Source: an uncultured Planctomycetaceae bacterium
GTDB lineage: Bacteria; Planctomycetota; Planctomycetia; Pirellulales; Thermoguttaceae
Assembly: GCA_947307005.1 (NCBI GenBank)
Contig: CAMZHY010000254.1
Coordinates: 1-5,918 of the forward strand
Length of the DNA: 5,918 bases
Direction of reading: 5' to 3'
Shown one piece after another: positions 1 to 5,918 of the stretch. Position 1 is the stretch's first letter. Each line of letters starts with the position of its first letter. The position numbers and the translations under genes are program-made. Under the pieces are notes generated by a model. It saw only the letters and a program-made list of their open reading frames with translations, was not told the DNA's origin and searched no databases.

Positions 1-954
1 TTCGATCGAGACGGAGAAGCGTCCGTCCATCGCGGCGAACGCTTTGCCGCCGTTAATGAGATACTGTCCGGCGCGGGGGCCGGCGCCCCAATCGACGAGG
101 TCGCGGACGAAGTCGGGCGCGGACTCGTCGTCGGGCCGCGTGGCGCGGACGAGGCGCGTCGCGTACTGCACGACGTATTGACTCACGGCGACGCTCGCGA
201 CCAGCCTCTGCATATTGAGGAGAATCTTCGCGTTGAGGAGTTTGCGCGGCTCGGGCGTCTCGCCCCGGGTCGTCGCGGCGAGGATGCGCTCCTCCTCCTC
301 CAGCGTCGGATAGTCGATCTTGACGTTGAACATGAAGCGGTCGAGCTGCGCTTCCGGGAGCGGATACGTTCCCTCCTGGTCGATCGGGTTCTGCGTCGCG
401 ATGACGAGGAACGGCTCCGGAAGCGGCCGCGTCTCGTTTCCGACCGTGACCTCGCGCTCCTGCATCGCCTGAAGGAGCGCCGACTGCGTCTTCGGCGGCG
501 TGCGGTTGATTTCGTCCGCGAGCAGAATGTTCGTAAAGACCGGGCCCTCCACGAATCGGAACGAGCGCCGCCCCTGAGAATCTTCCTCGAGGACCGTCGC
601 GCCCGTGATGTCCGACGGGGTCAGGTCGGGCGTAAACTGGACGCGCTGGAACTTCACGTCGAGAATCTTCGCGAGCGTCGAGACGGTCAGCGTCTTCGCC
701 AGTCCGGGAACCCCCTCCAAAAGACAGTGCCCGCGCGTAAAGACGGCGGCGAGAATCTGACGAATCACGTCCTTCTGCCCGACGACGACCTTCGCCAGCT
801 CGTTTTCAATCGCGATTCGGGTCTGCCCGAACTCCTGCAAAAGCGCGCCGAGGTTGCGTCCGCCCCCTTGTCCTTCCAGCTTCGCGACGTTCTGCGGCTG
901 GCGCGGCGGTTGCGGCTGAGGTCGAGATTCTTCCGCTGAACGTTCCGTCGTCAT
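1..954 (-). CDS. MoxR-family AAA+ ATPase, 3' end cut off by window edge
   Basis: This is a MoxR-type AAA+ ATPase, a cytoplasmic chaperone-like family that usually helps mature or insert metal cofactors into partner proteins, often von Willebrand factor A-domain proteins. The ATG at 954 opens 318 codons that stay open to base 1. Seen in the translation: a Gln/Pro-rich N-terminus (about residues 10-22), the VVGQ motif typical of MoxR near residue 55, Walker A GVPGLAKT (81-88), Walker B LLADEIN with D147 and E148, sensor 1 IATQNP with N189, and a C-terminal lid with GAGPRAG, whose R294 fits sensor 2. Family members are usually about 320-340 residues, so only a short C-terminal piece should be missing. 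The start is supported by an AGGAG ribosome site 8 bases upstream. It lies 43 bases after the hydrolase gene, probably in the same operon. The true partner protein would normally be encoded next, beyond the left edge. Family call is firm; the client is unknown. Confidence 0.95.
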   Translation of the reverse strand, partial: MTTERSAEESRPQPQPPRQPQNVAKLEGQGGGRNLGALLQEFGQTRIAIENELAKVVVGQKDVIRQILAAVFTRGHCLLEGVPGLAKTLTVSTLAKILDVKFQRVQFTPDLTPSDITGATVLEEDSQGRRSFRFVEGPVFTNILLADEINRTPPKTQSALLQAMQEREVTVGNETRPLPEPFLVIATQNPIDQEGTYPLPEAQLDRFMFNVKIDYPTLEEEERILAATTRGETPEPRKLLNAKILLNMQRLVASVAVSQYVVQYATRLVRATRPDDESAPDFVRDLVDWGAGPRAGQYLINGGKAFAAMDGRFSVSIE

Positions 955-962
955 GGTATGCG

Positions 963-967
963 CTCCT
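963..967 (-). promoter_or_regulatory. Ribosome binding site of the moxR-type gene
   Basis: On the minus strand the sequence AGAGGAG precedes the ATG at 954; its AGGAG core is 8 bases from the start codon. This is the best Shine-Dalgarno match in the window and fixes the start of the ATPase. Confidence 0.7.
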
Positions 968-978
968 CTTGAGGGCTG

Positions 979-995
979 GGCGCGGGTCGCGCGCC
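979..995 (-). other. GC-rich hairpin between hydrolase and moxR-type genes
   Basis: A perfect 6-bp inverted repeat (GGCGCG / CGCGCC) with a 5-base loop begins two bases after the hydrolase TAA stop. No T-tract follows on the minus strand, so it is unlikely to be an intrinsic terminator. It may slow 3' decay or modulate read-through into the ATPase gene, or it may simply be chance in GC-rich DNA. The arms are short, so confidence in a function is low. Confidence 0.3.
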
Positions 996-997
996 GT

Positions 998-1921
998 TTA
1001 CTTTTCTAAAAATTCGCGAATCGCGGCGAGCGTCTCTTGCGGACTGTCTTCCAGCAGATAATGCCCGGCGTCTTCGATTCGGCGCGTAAACGCGTTCGGA
1101 TAATATTTCAAAAACTCCGCCATAAAGACTTCCGGCGGGAAGCACCAGTCTTTGACGCCCCAGATCAGCGCGACCTGCTCGTCTTTAAAGACGTTCAGAC
1201 GCTCGCCCGTGGTTTTGAGCGCCTCGTAGGAGCGATGGCTCGTCGAGAGCGGAATGTCCTGCACGAATTCGCAGACCGCGACGCGGTTGCGCCATGAGTC
1301 GTAGGGCGCGAGAAGCCCGGCTTTGACCTCGGGCGCGAGTCCCTTCGCGGTCGCCATCTTCGTCGCCGCGCGCGGGAAGACGTTCAAGCCCTGCATCATG
1401 ATTCTGCGCAGATACGGGATCCGGCATAGGGCGATGCGCTTCGGGACGCGGTCGCTCAAATACGCCGCCGTATTCATGAGAATAATCTTCGAGAACCGCT
1501 CGGGAATCCGCGTCGCCGCGTTCATCGCGACCGCGCCGCCCCAGTCGTGCGCGATCAGCGCGATATTCGTCAGCCCAAGCTTTTCGATCAGGTCGATTAA
1601 ATCCTGCCCGCGCCGCCCGAGGGAATACGGATACTTGCTCACGGGCGGCTTCTCCGAGAGTCCGCAGCCGATATGATCGACAACGATCACGCGATATTCG
1701 TCGCAAAACGCGTCGACGACGGAGCGGAAGAAGAAGGACCACGTCGGGTTGCCGTGGGAGCAGAGGAGCGTCGGACGCGAATCGTCGGGCGTCGTCGGCC
1801 CTTCGTCGAGATAGTGATATCGGAACCCGCCGATCGTTTCGAAATGGGAACGGTAGGGGTACAGCGCTCGCCACGCGTCGACGTTCTTCAGATGATCTAT
1901 GGCGTTGTTCTCGGTCGTCAT
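998..1921 (-). CDS. Alpha/beta hydrolase, haloalkane dehalogenase / OleB type
   Basis: A 307-residue alpha/beta hydrolase of the haloalkane dehalogenase subgroup, which attacks its substrate with an Asp nucleophile. Seen: the oxyanion-hole motif SHGNPTW (55-61, with N58 as candidate halide- or carboxylate-stabilising residue), the nucleophile elbow AHDWGGA (D126, followed by W127), the acid segment WGVKD (D258) and the base GHYLLED (H287). The segments DHIGCGLSEKP (82-92) and APYDSW...FVQDIPL (205-225) resemble, as I remember them, OleB, which decarboxylates beta-lactones to olefins. Dehalogenase, epoxide hydrolase and OleB activities cannot be separated by motif alone. The frame extends upstream to 2152, but that overlaps the pseudouridine synthase gene and its added N-terminus is Arg-rich antisense-like sequence. 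The ATG at 1921, giving MTTENN and preceded by a weak GAGAG site, is the natural start. No signal peptide is seen, so it is probably cytoplasmic. It sits 52 bases after the pseudouridine synthase gene. Confidence 0.9.
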   Translation of the reverse strand: MTTENNAIDHLKNVDAWRALYPYRSHFETIGGFRYHYLDEGPTTPDDSRPTLLCSHGNPTWSFFFRSVVDAFCDEYRVIVVDHIGCGLSEKPPVSKYPYSLGRRGQDLIDLIEKLGLTNIALIAHDWGGAVAMNAATRIPERFSKIILMNTAAYLSDRVPKRIALCRIPYLRRIMMQGLNVFPRAATKMATAKGLAPEVKAGLLAPYDSWRNRVAVCEFVQDIPLSTSHRSYEALKTTGERLNVFKDEQVALIWGVKDWCFPPEVFMAEFLKYYPNAFTRRIEDAGHYLLEDSPQETLAAIREFLEK

Positions 1922-1973
1922 TCTTTCTCTCTTCGCTGGCGGGGGTTCAGGCGGGACGGCGATCTGCAAGGCG

Positions 1974-3110
1974 TTACGACAGGGCGCGAAACTCTCGAAG
2001 CGCGGCGAGCGTATCCTCAAGGTCTTTCGGAAGGGGCGCTTCGACCGTGATCCTCTCATGCGTCGACGGAAGCTCAAAGGTCGCTCTTCGCGCGTGGAGC
2101 GCCTGTCTCGCGAGGATCGGAACCGGCGGCGGCGCGTCGGCGCGCTTGCCATGCGGCGACCGATCGACGATTCCCGCGATCTCTTCGCGCGTGATCGTCG
2201 AACGCCCTCCGTAGAGCTTGTCGCACAGAATCGGGCATCCGAGGCTCGCGAGGTGCAGGCGAATCTGGTGCGTTCGCCCCGTCTTCGGGAGGCAGCGGAC
2301 GGTCGAAAAGCCGCGGAAACGTTCGAGAACCTCGAAATAGGTGAGCGCGGGCTTCGCTTCGGGGTCGTCGGGCGCGATCGCCATCTTCACGCGATATTTC
2401 GGATGATGGCCGATCGGCAAATCGACGACTTCGCGGTCGGAACGAATCCCGCCGAGCGTTATCGCGAAATATTCCTTTTCGATCCGTTTCTGTTCGAACT
2501 GCGCGGCGAGAAACGCGTGCGCCTGGTCGTTCTTCGCGACGATGATCGCGCCGCTCGTGTCGCGGTCGAGCCGGTGGACGATCCCCGGGCGCGCCGGGCC
2601 CCGATTCTGACTGAGCTGGCCCGCGAACCGATGCGCGAGCGCCCCGACGAGCGTCCCCGACCAGTGTCCGCGGGCGGGATGCACGACCATGTCCGCCGGC
2701 TTGTTGACGACGGCGAGGTCGTCGTCTTCGTAAAGGACGTCGAGGGGAATGTCCTCGGGAATCGGACTTTCGCGCGGCGGCTCGATCACGCGGAAGGAGA
2801 CGACGTCGCCGGGTCGGAGTCGAAAGGACGGCTTGCCGTGGCGTCCGCCGACGTCGACGCCGTCGGGCGCCTGGATCGCTTTGCGGAGCAGGACGCGACT
2901 GTACTGCGGAAACTTCGCGGCGAGGAACTGGTCGAGACGCCACCCGGACTCCGCGTCGGTCACGACGCGTTTGGCGACTTCGCCGACCTTCTCCTCGGGA
3001 GGAAGCCACGCGGCGGCGCTCTCGGCGCTTTCAAGCTCGTCGAGCGGCTCGACGTCGTCGAGTTCGAGGTCGTCGGTCAATGGTTCGTCGTCTGGAATGT
3101 TCGGCGTCAT
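1974..3110 (-). CDS. RluA/RluD-family 23S rRNA pseudouridine synthase
   Basis: A 378-residue RNA pseudouridine synthase that isomerises uridines in RNA, most likely 23S rRNA helix 69 if it is a true RluD. Seen: an S4 RNA-binding domain at about residues 55-110 (WRLDQFLAAKFPQYSR near 57-72), then the RluA-type catalytic domain with VNKPADMVVHP (135-145), the catalytic-loop motif HRLDRDTSG (179-187, D182 the expected catalytic Asp), EKEYFA (211-216) and KTGRTHQIRLH (276-286). The first 50 residues are an acidic extension rich in Asp, Glu and Leu, not found in E. coli RluD (326 residues). An in-frame GTG at residue 50 could give a more typical length, but an AGGA ribosome site in front of the ATG at 3110 favours the long form. 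The gene begins 24 bases after the argH stop and is probably cotranscribed with it. Family call is firm; the exact uridine targets are not determined, so I give no gene symbol. Confidence 0.93.
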   Translation of the reverse strand: MTPNIPDDEPLTDDLELDDVEPLDELESAESAAAWLPPEEKVGEVAKRVVTDAESGWRLDQFLAAKFPQYSRVLLRKAIQAPDGVDVGGRHGKPSFRLRPGDVVSFRVIEPPRESPIPEDIPLDVLYEDDDLAVVNKPADMVVHPARGHWSGTLVGALAHRFAGQLSQNRGPARPGIVHRLDRDTSGAIIVAKNDQAHAFLAAQFEQKRIEKEYFAITLGGIRSDREVVDLPIGHHPKYRVKMAIAPDDPEAKPALTYFEVLERFRGFSTVRCLPKTGRTHQIRLHLASLGCPILCDKLYGGRSTITREEIAGIVDRSPHGKRADAPPPVPILARQALHARRATFELPSTHERITVEAPLPKDLEDTLAALREFRALS

Positions 3111-3117
3111 GGCGTTT

Positions 3118-3121
3118 TCCT
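3118..3121 (-). promoter_or_regulatory. Ribosome binding site of the pseudouridine synthase gene
   Basis: The minus strand reads AGGAAAACGCC before the ATG at 3110, putting AGGA 7 bases from the start codon. It supports the upstream ATG, and so the acidic N-terminal extension, over an internal GTG. Confidence 0.6.
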
Positions 3122-3134
3122 GTCGGCGCGGGGA

Positions 3135-4532
3135 TCACAGCCCGAGTTTCTTCTTCCACGAGTCGATCTGGAACCGAACCTGATCCGGCGCGGTCGACCC
3201 GTAAGACTTCATCGCGTTAACCGCGTTGACGGCGCCGAGGAACTTGTAAACGTTCTCGTCGACGAGTTCGCATTCCTCTTTGAATTCGTCGAGCGAAAAC
3301 TCGGCGAGCGCGCGCCCGGAGTCGATTCCTTTGCGGACGAGGCGCCCGACGATCCCGTGCGCCGAACGCTGCGGAACCCCTTGGCGAATGAGGTATTCCA
3401 TGAAGCTCGTCGCGTCAAGATAGCCCTTGTCGAGGCGCGCGGCGATCGATTCGCGCTTGAGCGTCGTTCCGGCGACGATCGGCGCGGCGAGCGCAAGGCA
3501 GACGGAGACCGTGTCGAACGCGTCGAAAACGGGCTCTTTGTCCTCCTGCAGGTCGCGGTCGTACGCGAGCGGGATTCCCTTCGTCAGCATGAGGAGCGAC
3601 TGGAGCGCGCCGACGACCCGCGCCGTCTTGCCGCGAATCAGCTCCAGCGAGTCCGGATTGACCTTCTGCGGCATGATCGACGAGCCGGTGCTGTACGCTT
3701 GAGGGATCTTGAGGAAATCGAACTCGACCGTCGACTGCCAGATCCAGTCTTCCGCCCAGCCGCTGAGATGAATCGCGATCTGCGCCATGTCGAACGCGAA
3801 CTCGACGGCGAAGTCGCGGTCGCTCGACACGTCGACGCTGTTCGCCGCGATTCGTTCAAATCCGAGGTATTCCGCCGTCTTCGTCCGATCGATCGGCAAA
3901 CTCGTGCCGGCGCACGCCGCCGCGCCGAGACTGAGCGTGTTGACGCGCTTGCGGCAGTCGGCGAGCCGCTCCCGGTCGCGCTCGAGCTTCTCGACGTACG
4001 CAAGCCAGATATGGGGCGCGAGAACCGGCTGAGCGCGCTGCGTGTGCGTGTACGCGGGAACGACGACGTCAAAGTCGCCGTCGCATCGTCCGACGAACGC
4101 CTTCTGAACGCCGCAAAGGAGCGCGTCGAGCCGGTCGATCGCGCCGCGGATCCAGAGTCTGAAGTCGGTCGAAACCTGGTCGTTGCGGCTCCGCGCCGTG
4201 TGGAGCTTGCGCCCGACGTCGCCGAGCTTCTCTTCGAGCGCCGTTTCGACGTTCATGTGAATGTCTTCGAGCTGAGTCGAGAACTCCATCTCGCCGCGCG
4301 CGATTCGCTCCTTGATCGCGAGGAGTTCGCGCTCAATCGCTTCAAATTCCTCTTTCGTCAGGATTCCGACGTCGAAAAGCATCCTCGAGTGCGCGATCGA
4401 GCCTTCGATATCTTGCTCGTACATACGACTGTCGAAACTGACGCTTTCGCTGAACTGTTCAAAAAGCGCGTCGGTCGCCTCCGTAAAGACGCCGCCCCAA
4501 GGTTTCGCGATTTTATTCTGTTCCGCCGCCAT
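3135..4532 (-). CDS. argH: Argininosuccinate lyase
   Basis: Argininosuccinate lyase (465 residues, the usual length) splits argininosuccinate into arginine and fumarate, the final step of arginine synthesis, as a cytoplasmic homotetramer of the fumarase/aspartase superfamily. Seen: the N-terminal KPWGGVF (10-16), EDIHMNVE (89-96), conserved region 1 TARSRNDQVSTDFRLW (112-127), conserved region 2 YTHTQRAQPV (161-170, H163 the likely general base), GTSLPIDR (209-216) and the superfamily signature GSSIMPQKVN (283-292), which carries the catalytic Ser on the flexible loop. The signature has Val at 291 where many homologues have Lys; K290 and N292 are kept, so activity is expected. The C-terminal domain ends with the usual pattern of Val/Asn repeats, then SYGSTAPDQV. 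The ATG at 4532 has only a weak purine-rich AAAGAAAG stretch upstream. It lies 30 bases after the ketosynthase gene and 24 before the pseudouridine synthase gene. No other arginine gene is in view. Confidence 0.97.
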   Translation of the reverse strand: MAAEQNKIAKPWGGVFTEATDALFEQFSESVSFDSRMYEQDIEGSIAHSRMLFDVGILTKEEFEAIERELLAIKERIARGEMEFSTQLEDIHMNVETALEEKLGDVGRKLHTARSRNDQVSTDFRLWIRGAIDRLDALLCGVQKAFVGRCDGDFDVVVPAYTHTQRAQPVLAPHIWLAYVEKLERDRERLADCRKRVNTLSLGAAACAGTSLPIDRTKTAEYLGFERIAANSVDVSSDRDFAVEFAFDMAQIAIHLSGWAEDWIWQSTVEFDFLKIPQAYSTGSSIMPQKVNPDSLELIRGKTARVVGALQSLLMLTKGIPLAYDRDLQEDKEPVFDAFDTVSVCLALAAPIVAGTTLKRESIAARLDKGYLDATSFMEYLIRQGVPQRSAHGIVGRLVRKGIDSGRALAEFSLDEFKEECELVDENVYKFLGAVNAVNAMKSYGSTAPDQVRFQIDSWKKKLGL

Positions 4533-4562
4533 AGCCGCTGCTTTCTTTTGCGTTGCGCCGCG

Positions 4563-5630
4563 TCATTCGAGAGGAACGACGCGGAAGTTTTCGGGAAAAC
4601 GAACGAGCCCCGCGCCCCACGACAGTCCGACGCCGAACCCGACGAGAAGCGCGAGCCGCCCGGGCTGAACGAGCCCGGTCTTCATCGCGTCGATCATCGC
4701 GATTGGGATCGTGCACGAGACCGTGTTGCCGCGCGTCGCGATATCGTTGAAATATTTTTCCGGCTCGAGCTCGCAAAGGTCGAGAAGCCGATCGAGCATG
4801 AACTTGTTCGCCTGATGGAAAATGTACGCGTCGATCTCCGCGCCGCGCCGCGCCGCAAGGTCGCGGAATCGCTGAACGAGCGGCGGCACGACGTTGATCG
4901 AAAACGTAAAGACGCCCGGCCCGTTCATGTAGAGCTGATTCTTCGACCGATAGTTTCCGTGCATATCGATACGTTCGACCGCCGTCTCCGCGCTGGCGGG
5001 GAGCCGCGCGCCGCCCGCCTCGACGACGAGCATGTCCGCGCCGGTTCCGTCGGTTCCGAACTCAAAGGGACCGAGCGCCGGAGCGCCGGAAAAAACGTCG
5101 TTCGAGTCGGATTCGACGGCCTCTAAGAGCGTCGCCGCCGCGCCGTCGGAGAAGATCGGACGCGAGACGCTGTCGCGCTCGTTGATGTGCTTGCAGTATG
5201 TTTCCGCCGTGACGAAGAGAACTTTCTTCGCGAGCCCCGACTCGATCAGCCCTTTGCAGACGCCGAGCCCGTAGACGTAGCCGCTGCACCCGAGGTTGAT
5301 ATCGAACGCGCCGCACTCCTGCCGCAGTCCGAGCCGCGCCTGCATCAAGCACGCGGAGGACGGGAGAAAATAGTCGGGCGACTGGGTGCATAAAACGAGA
5401 AAATCGATCTCGTCGGGACGCGCGATCCCTTCGTCAAAGAGCCGTTTCGCGGCGAGGACGCCGAGATCGGTCGCCGTCTCGTTCTCCGCCGCGATCGGTC
5501 GCTCGTCGATTCCCAGTTTCCGCCGAAGCTTCTCTTCGGTCCATTTCGGAAAAGCCTTGACGAGTTCGGCGTTGTTCAATCGCCCGTCCGGCAGCCAAGC
5601 GGCGATTCCCGAGATTTGCGCAATTTTCAC
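4563..5630 (-). CDS. Ketoacyl-ACP synthase III (FabH-like)
   Basis: A thiolase-fold condensing enzyme of the KAS III type, which loads an acyl group from CoA onto Cys and condenses it with malonyl-ACP. Counting from the TTG at 5651, the catalytic triad is complete: Cys122 in DINLGCSGYVYGL, His279 in IFHQANKFMLDR and Asn309 in RGNTVSCTIP. The glycine-rich GFGVGLSWGA (338-347) closes the fold. The N-terminal pattern (FPKWTEEKL, KLGIDERPIA) recalls, from memory, KAS III-like proteins of accessory lipid or surface-polysaccharide clusters more than housekeeping FabH. I chose the GTG at 5630 (355 residues) because it gives the KIAQISGIAAWLP opening usual for KAS III; the longer TTG start at 5651 adds seven residues and neither has a clear ribosome site. 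It is first in the apparent five-gene operon, 30 bases before argH. Substrate is unknown. OleA is an alternative, but its second-site Glu is Leu (L96) here. Confidence 0.9.
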   Translation of the reverse strand: MKIAQISGIAAWLPDGRLNNAELVKAFPKWTEEKLRRKLGIDERPIAAENETATDLGVLAAKRLFDEGIARPDEIDFLVLCTQSPDYFLPSSACLMQARLGLRQECGAFDINLGCSGYVYGLGVCKGLIESGLAKKVLFVTAETYCKHINERDSVSRPIFSDGAAATLLEAVESDSNDVFSGAPALGPFEFGTDGTGADMLVVEAGGARLPASAETAVERIDMHGNYRSKNQLYMNGPGVFTFSINVVPPLVQRFRDLAARRGAEIDAYIFHQANKFMLDRLLDLCELEPEKYFNDIATRGNTVSCTIPIAMIDAMKTGLVQPGRLALLVGFGVGLSWGAGLVRFPENFRVVPLE

Positions 5631-5669
5631 AATATTCTGCAACGGTATCAATGACGCGATAAAGACGAA

Positions 5670-5696
5670 GACGCGGCGTCGTGCGAGAGCCGCGTC
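5670..5696 (-). terminator. Possible intrinsic terminator or 5' UTR hairpin
   Basis: Between the end of the upstream gene and the ketosynthase start, the minus strand carries a perfect 8-bp inverted repeat (GACGCGGC / GCCGCGTC) with an 11-base loop. Two G-T wobble pairs could lengthen the stem. It is followed by TTCGTCTTTAT, a broken T-rich tract. Its position about 60 bases after the TGA at 5757-5759 suits a terminator for the upstream gene, which would make the ketosynthase the first gene of a new transcript. The T-tract is imperfect and the loop long, so an attenuator or a chance stem is also possible. I see no convincing -35/-10 promoter in the rest of the 5631-5756 gap. Confidence 0.4.
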
Positions 5697-5756
5697 CCAA
5701 ACGACGGGAGCGCGCCGAGCAACTCGACCCGCGCCCCCTAGCCCGACCTAGACGAC

Positions 5757-5918
5757 TCAGAGACCGAAGAACTGCTTGAGTTCGTCGAAACCTTGCAAAG
5801 ACTGCTTGCCCGACTTCTTCTCTTCGGAGAGCGGCTTGAGCTCTTTCTCCTTCGGAGCGAGTTCGACGCTCCTCGCGCCGCGTTCCCCGCGTCCGCCGCG
5901 ACGCGAATCGCGGTCGCC
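5757..5918 (-). CDS. C-terminal end of an unidentified Arg/Gly-rich protein
   Basis: The last 53 codons of a gene entering from the right edge and ending at TGA (5757-5759). The frame is open to base 5918. Seen: an Arg/Gly-rich stretch (GDRDSRRGGRGERGARS) followed by a Lys/Glu-rich segment and a short terminal piece, LQGFDELKQFFGL, that could form an amphipathic helix. RG-rich tails are common on RNA-binding proteins such as RNA helicases, but nothing here identifies the family and I assign no function. Codon use (G/C at third positions, TGA stop) matches the neighbouring genes, which supports it as real coding sequence. It has the same direction as the operon downstream, from which it is separated by at least 105 bases and a hairpin. 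Confidence 0.6.
   Translation of the reverse strand, partial: GDRDSRRGGRGERGARSVELAPKEKELKPLSEEKKSGKQSLQGFDELKQFFGL

Noticed and set aside
178..939. A 253-codon plus-strand frame
   Set aside because: It is antisense to the MoxR-type ATPase, whose Walker A, Walker B and sensor motifs are all intact on the minus strand. The plus-strand product is low-complexity and Arg/Leu-rich.
1922..2152. Upstream extension of the hydrolase frame
   Set aside because: The extra 77 residues overlap the pseudouridine synthase gene, are Arg-rich and lack homology-like features. The ATG at 1921 gives the expected family length.
1899..5126. A 1075-codon open frame on the plus strand
   Set aside because: It runs antisense through parts or all of four well-identified genes. 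Its product is extremely Arg/Asp/Glu-rich with no recognisable domain, as expected when the sense genes avoid TTA, CTA and TCA codons in GC-rich DNA.
998..5651. A complete olefin biosynthesis (OleABCD) cluster
   Set aside because: Only the OleB-like hydrolase is reasonably supported. The ketosynthase lacks the OleA Glu, and no oleC or oleD homologue is in the window.
5628..5651. A sigma-70-like promoter (TTGATA with GAAAAT about 17 bases on)
   Set aside because: The -10 match is weak and lies at or inside the ketosynthase start region, so it would only drive a leaderless or internal message. The evidence is not enough to list it as a feature.
5735..5753. Short repeated CCTAG/CCCTA motif after the upstream gene
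   Set aside because: Only two imperfect short copies; this is too little to call a repeat array or a binding site.

Overview
The window reads as a stretch of a GC-rich (roughly 60% by eye) bacterial chromosome. Every supportable gene lies on the minus strand, so transcription runs from high to low coordinates. The gene types, the hydrolase subfamily and the mixed operon would fit a planctomycete or related PVC-group bacterium. That placement is inference from family resemblance, not a database result.

Layout in transcription order: (1) the C-terminal end of an unidentified Arg/Gly-rich, charged protein (5918 to 5757); (2) an intergenic gap of 105 to 126 bases with a perfect 8-bp inverted repeat that could end transcription of gene 1; (3) a ketoacyl-ACP synthase III (KAS III/FabH-like) enzyme with an intact Cys-His-Asn triad; (4) argH, argininosuccinate lyase, the last step of arginine synthesis; (5) an RluD-type 23S rRNA pseudouridine synthase with an S4 domain and an acidic N-terminal extension; (6) an alpha/beta hydrolase of the haloalkane dehalogenase / OleB type; (7) a MoxR-type AAA+ ATPase that runs off the left edge.

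Genes 3 to 7 are separated by only 30, 24, 52 and 43 bases, so they look like one operon. The contents are functionally mixed: lipid-type condensation, arginine synthesis, rRNA modification, a hydrolase and a chaperone-like ATPase. The most thought-provoking point is that a thiolase-fold ketosynthase and an OleB-like hydrolase share the operon, which recalls OleA and OleB of bacterial long-chain olefin synthesis. However, the ketosynthase has Leu where OleA has its essential second-site Glu, and no oleC or oleD is visible here. A complete olefin pathway is therefore not supported by this window.

I found no tRNA, rRNA, CRISPR array, insertion sequence or convincing novel system. A 3.2-kb plus-strand open frame (1899 to 5126) is best explained as an antisense shadow of the real genes.
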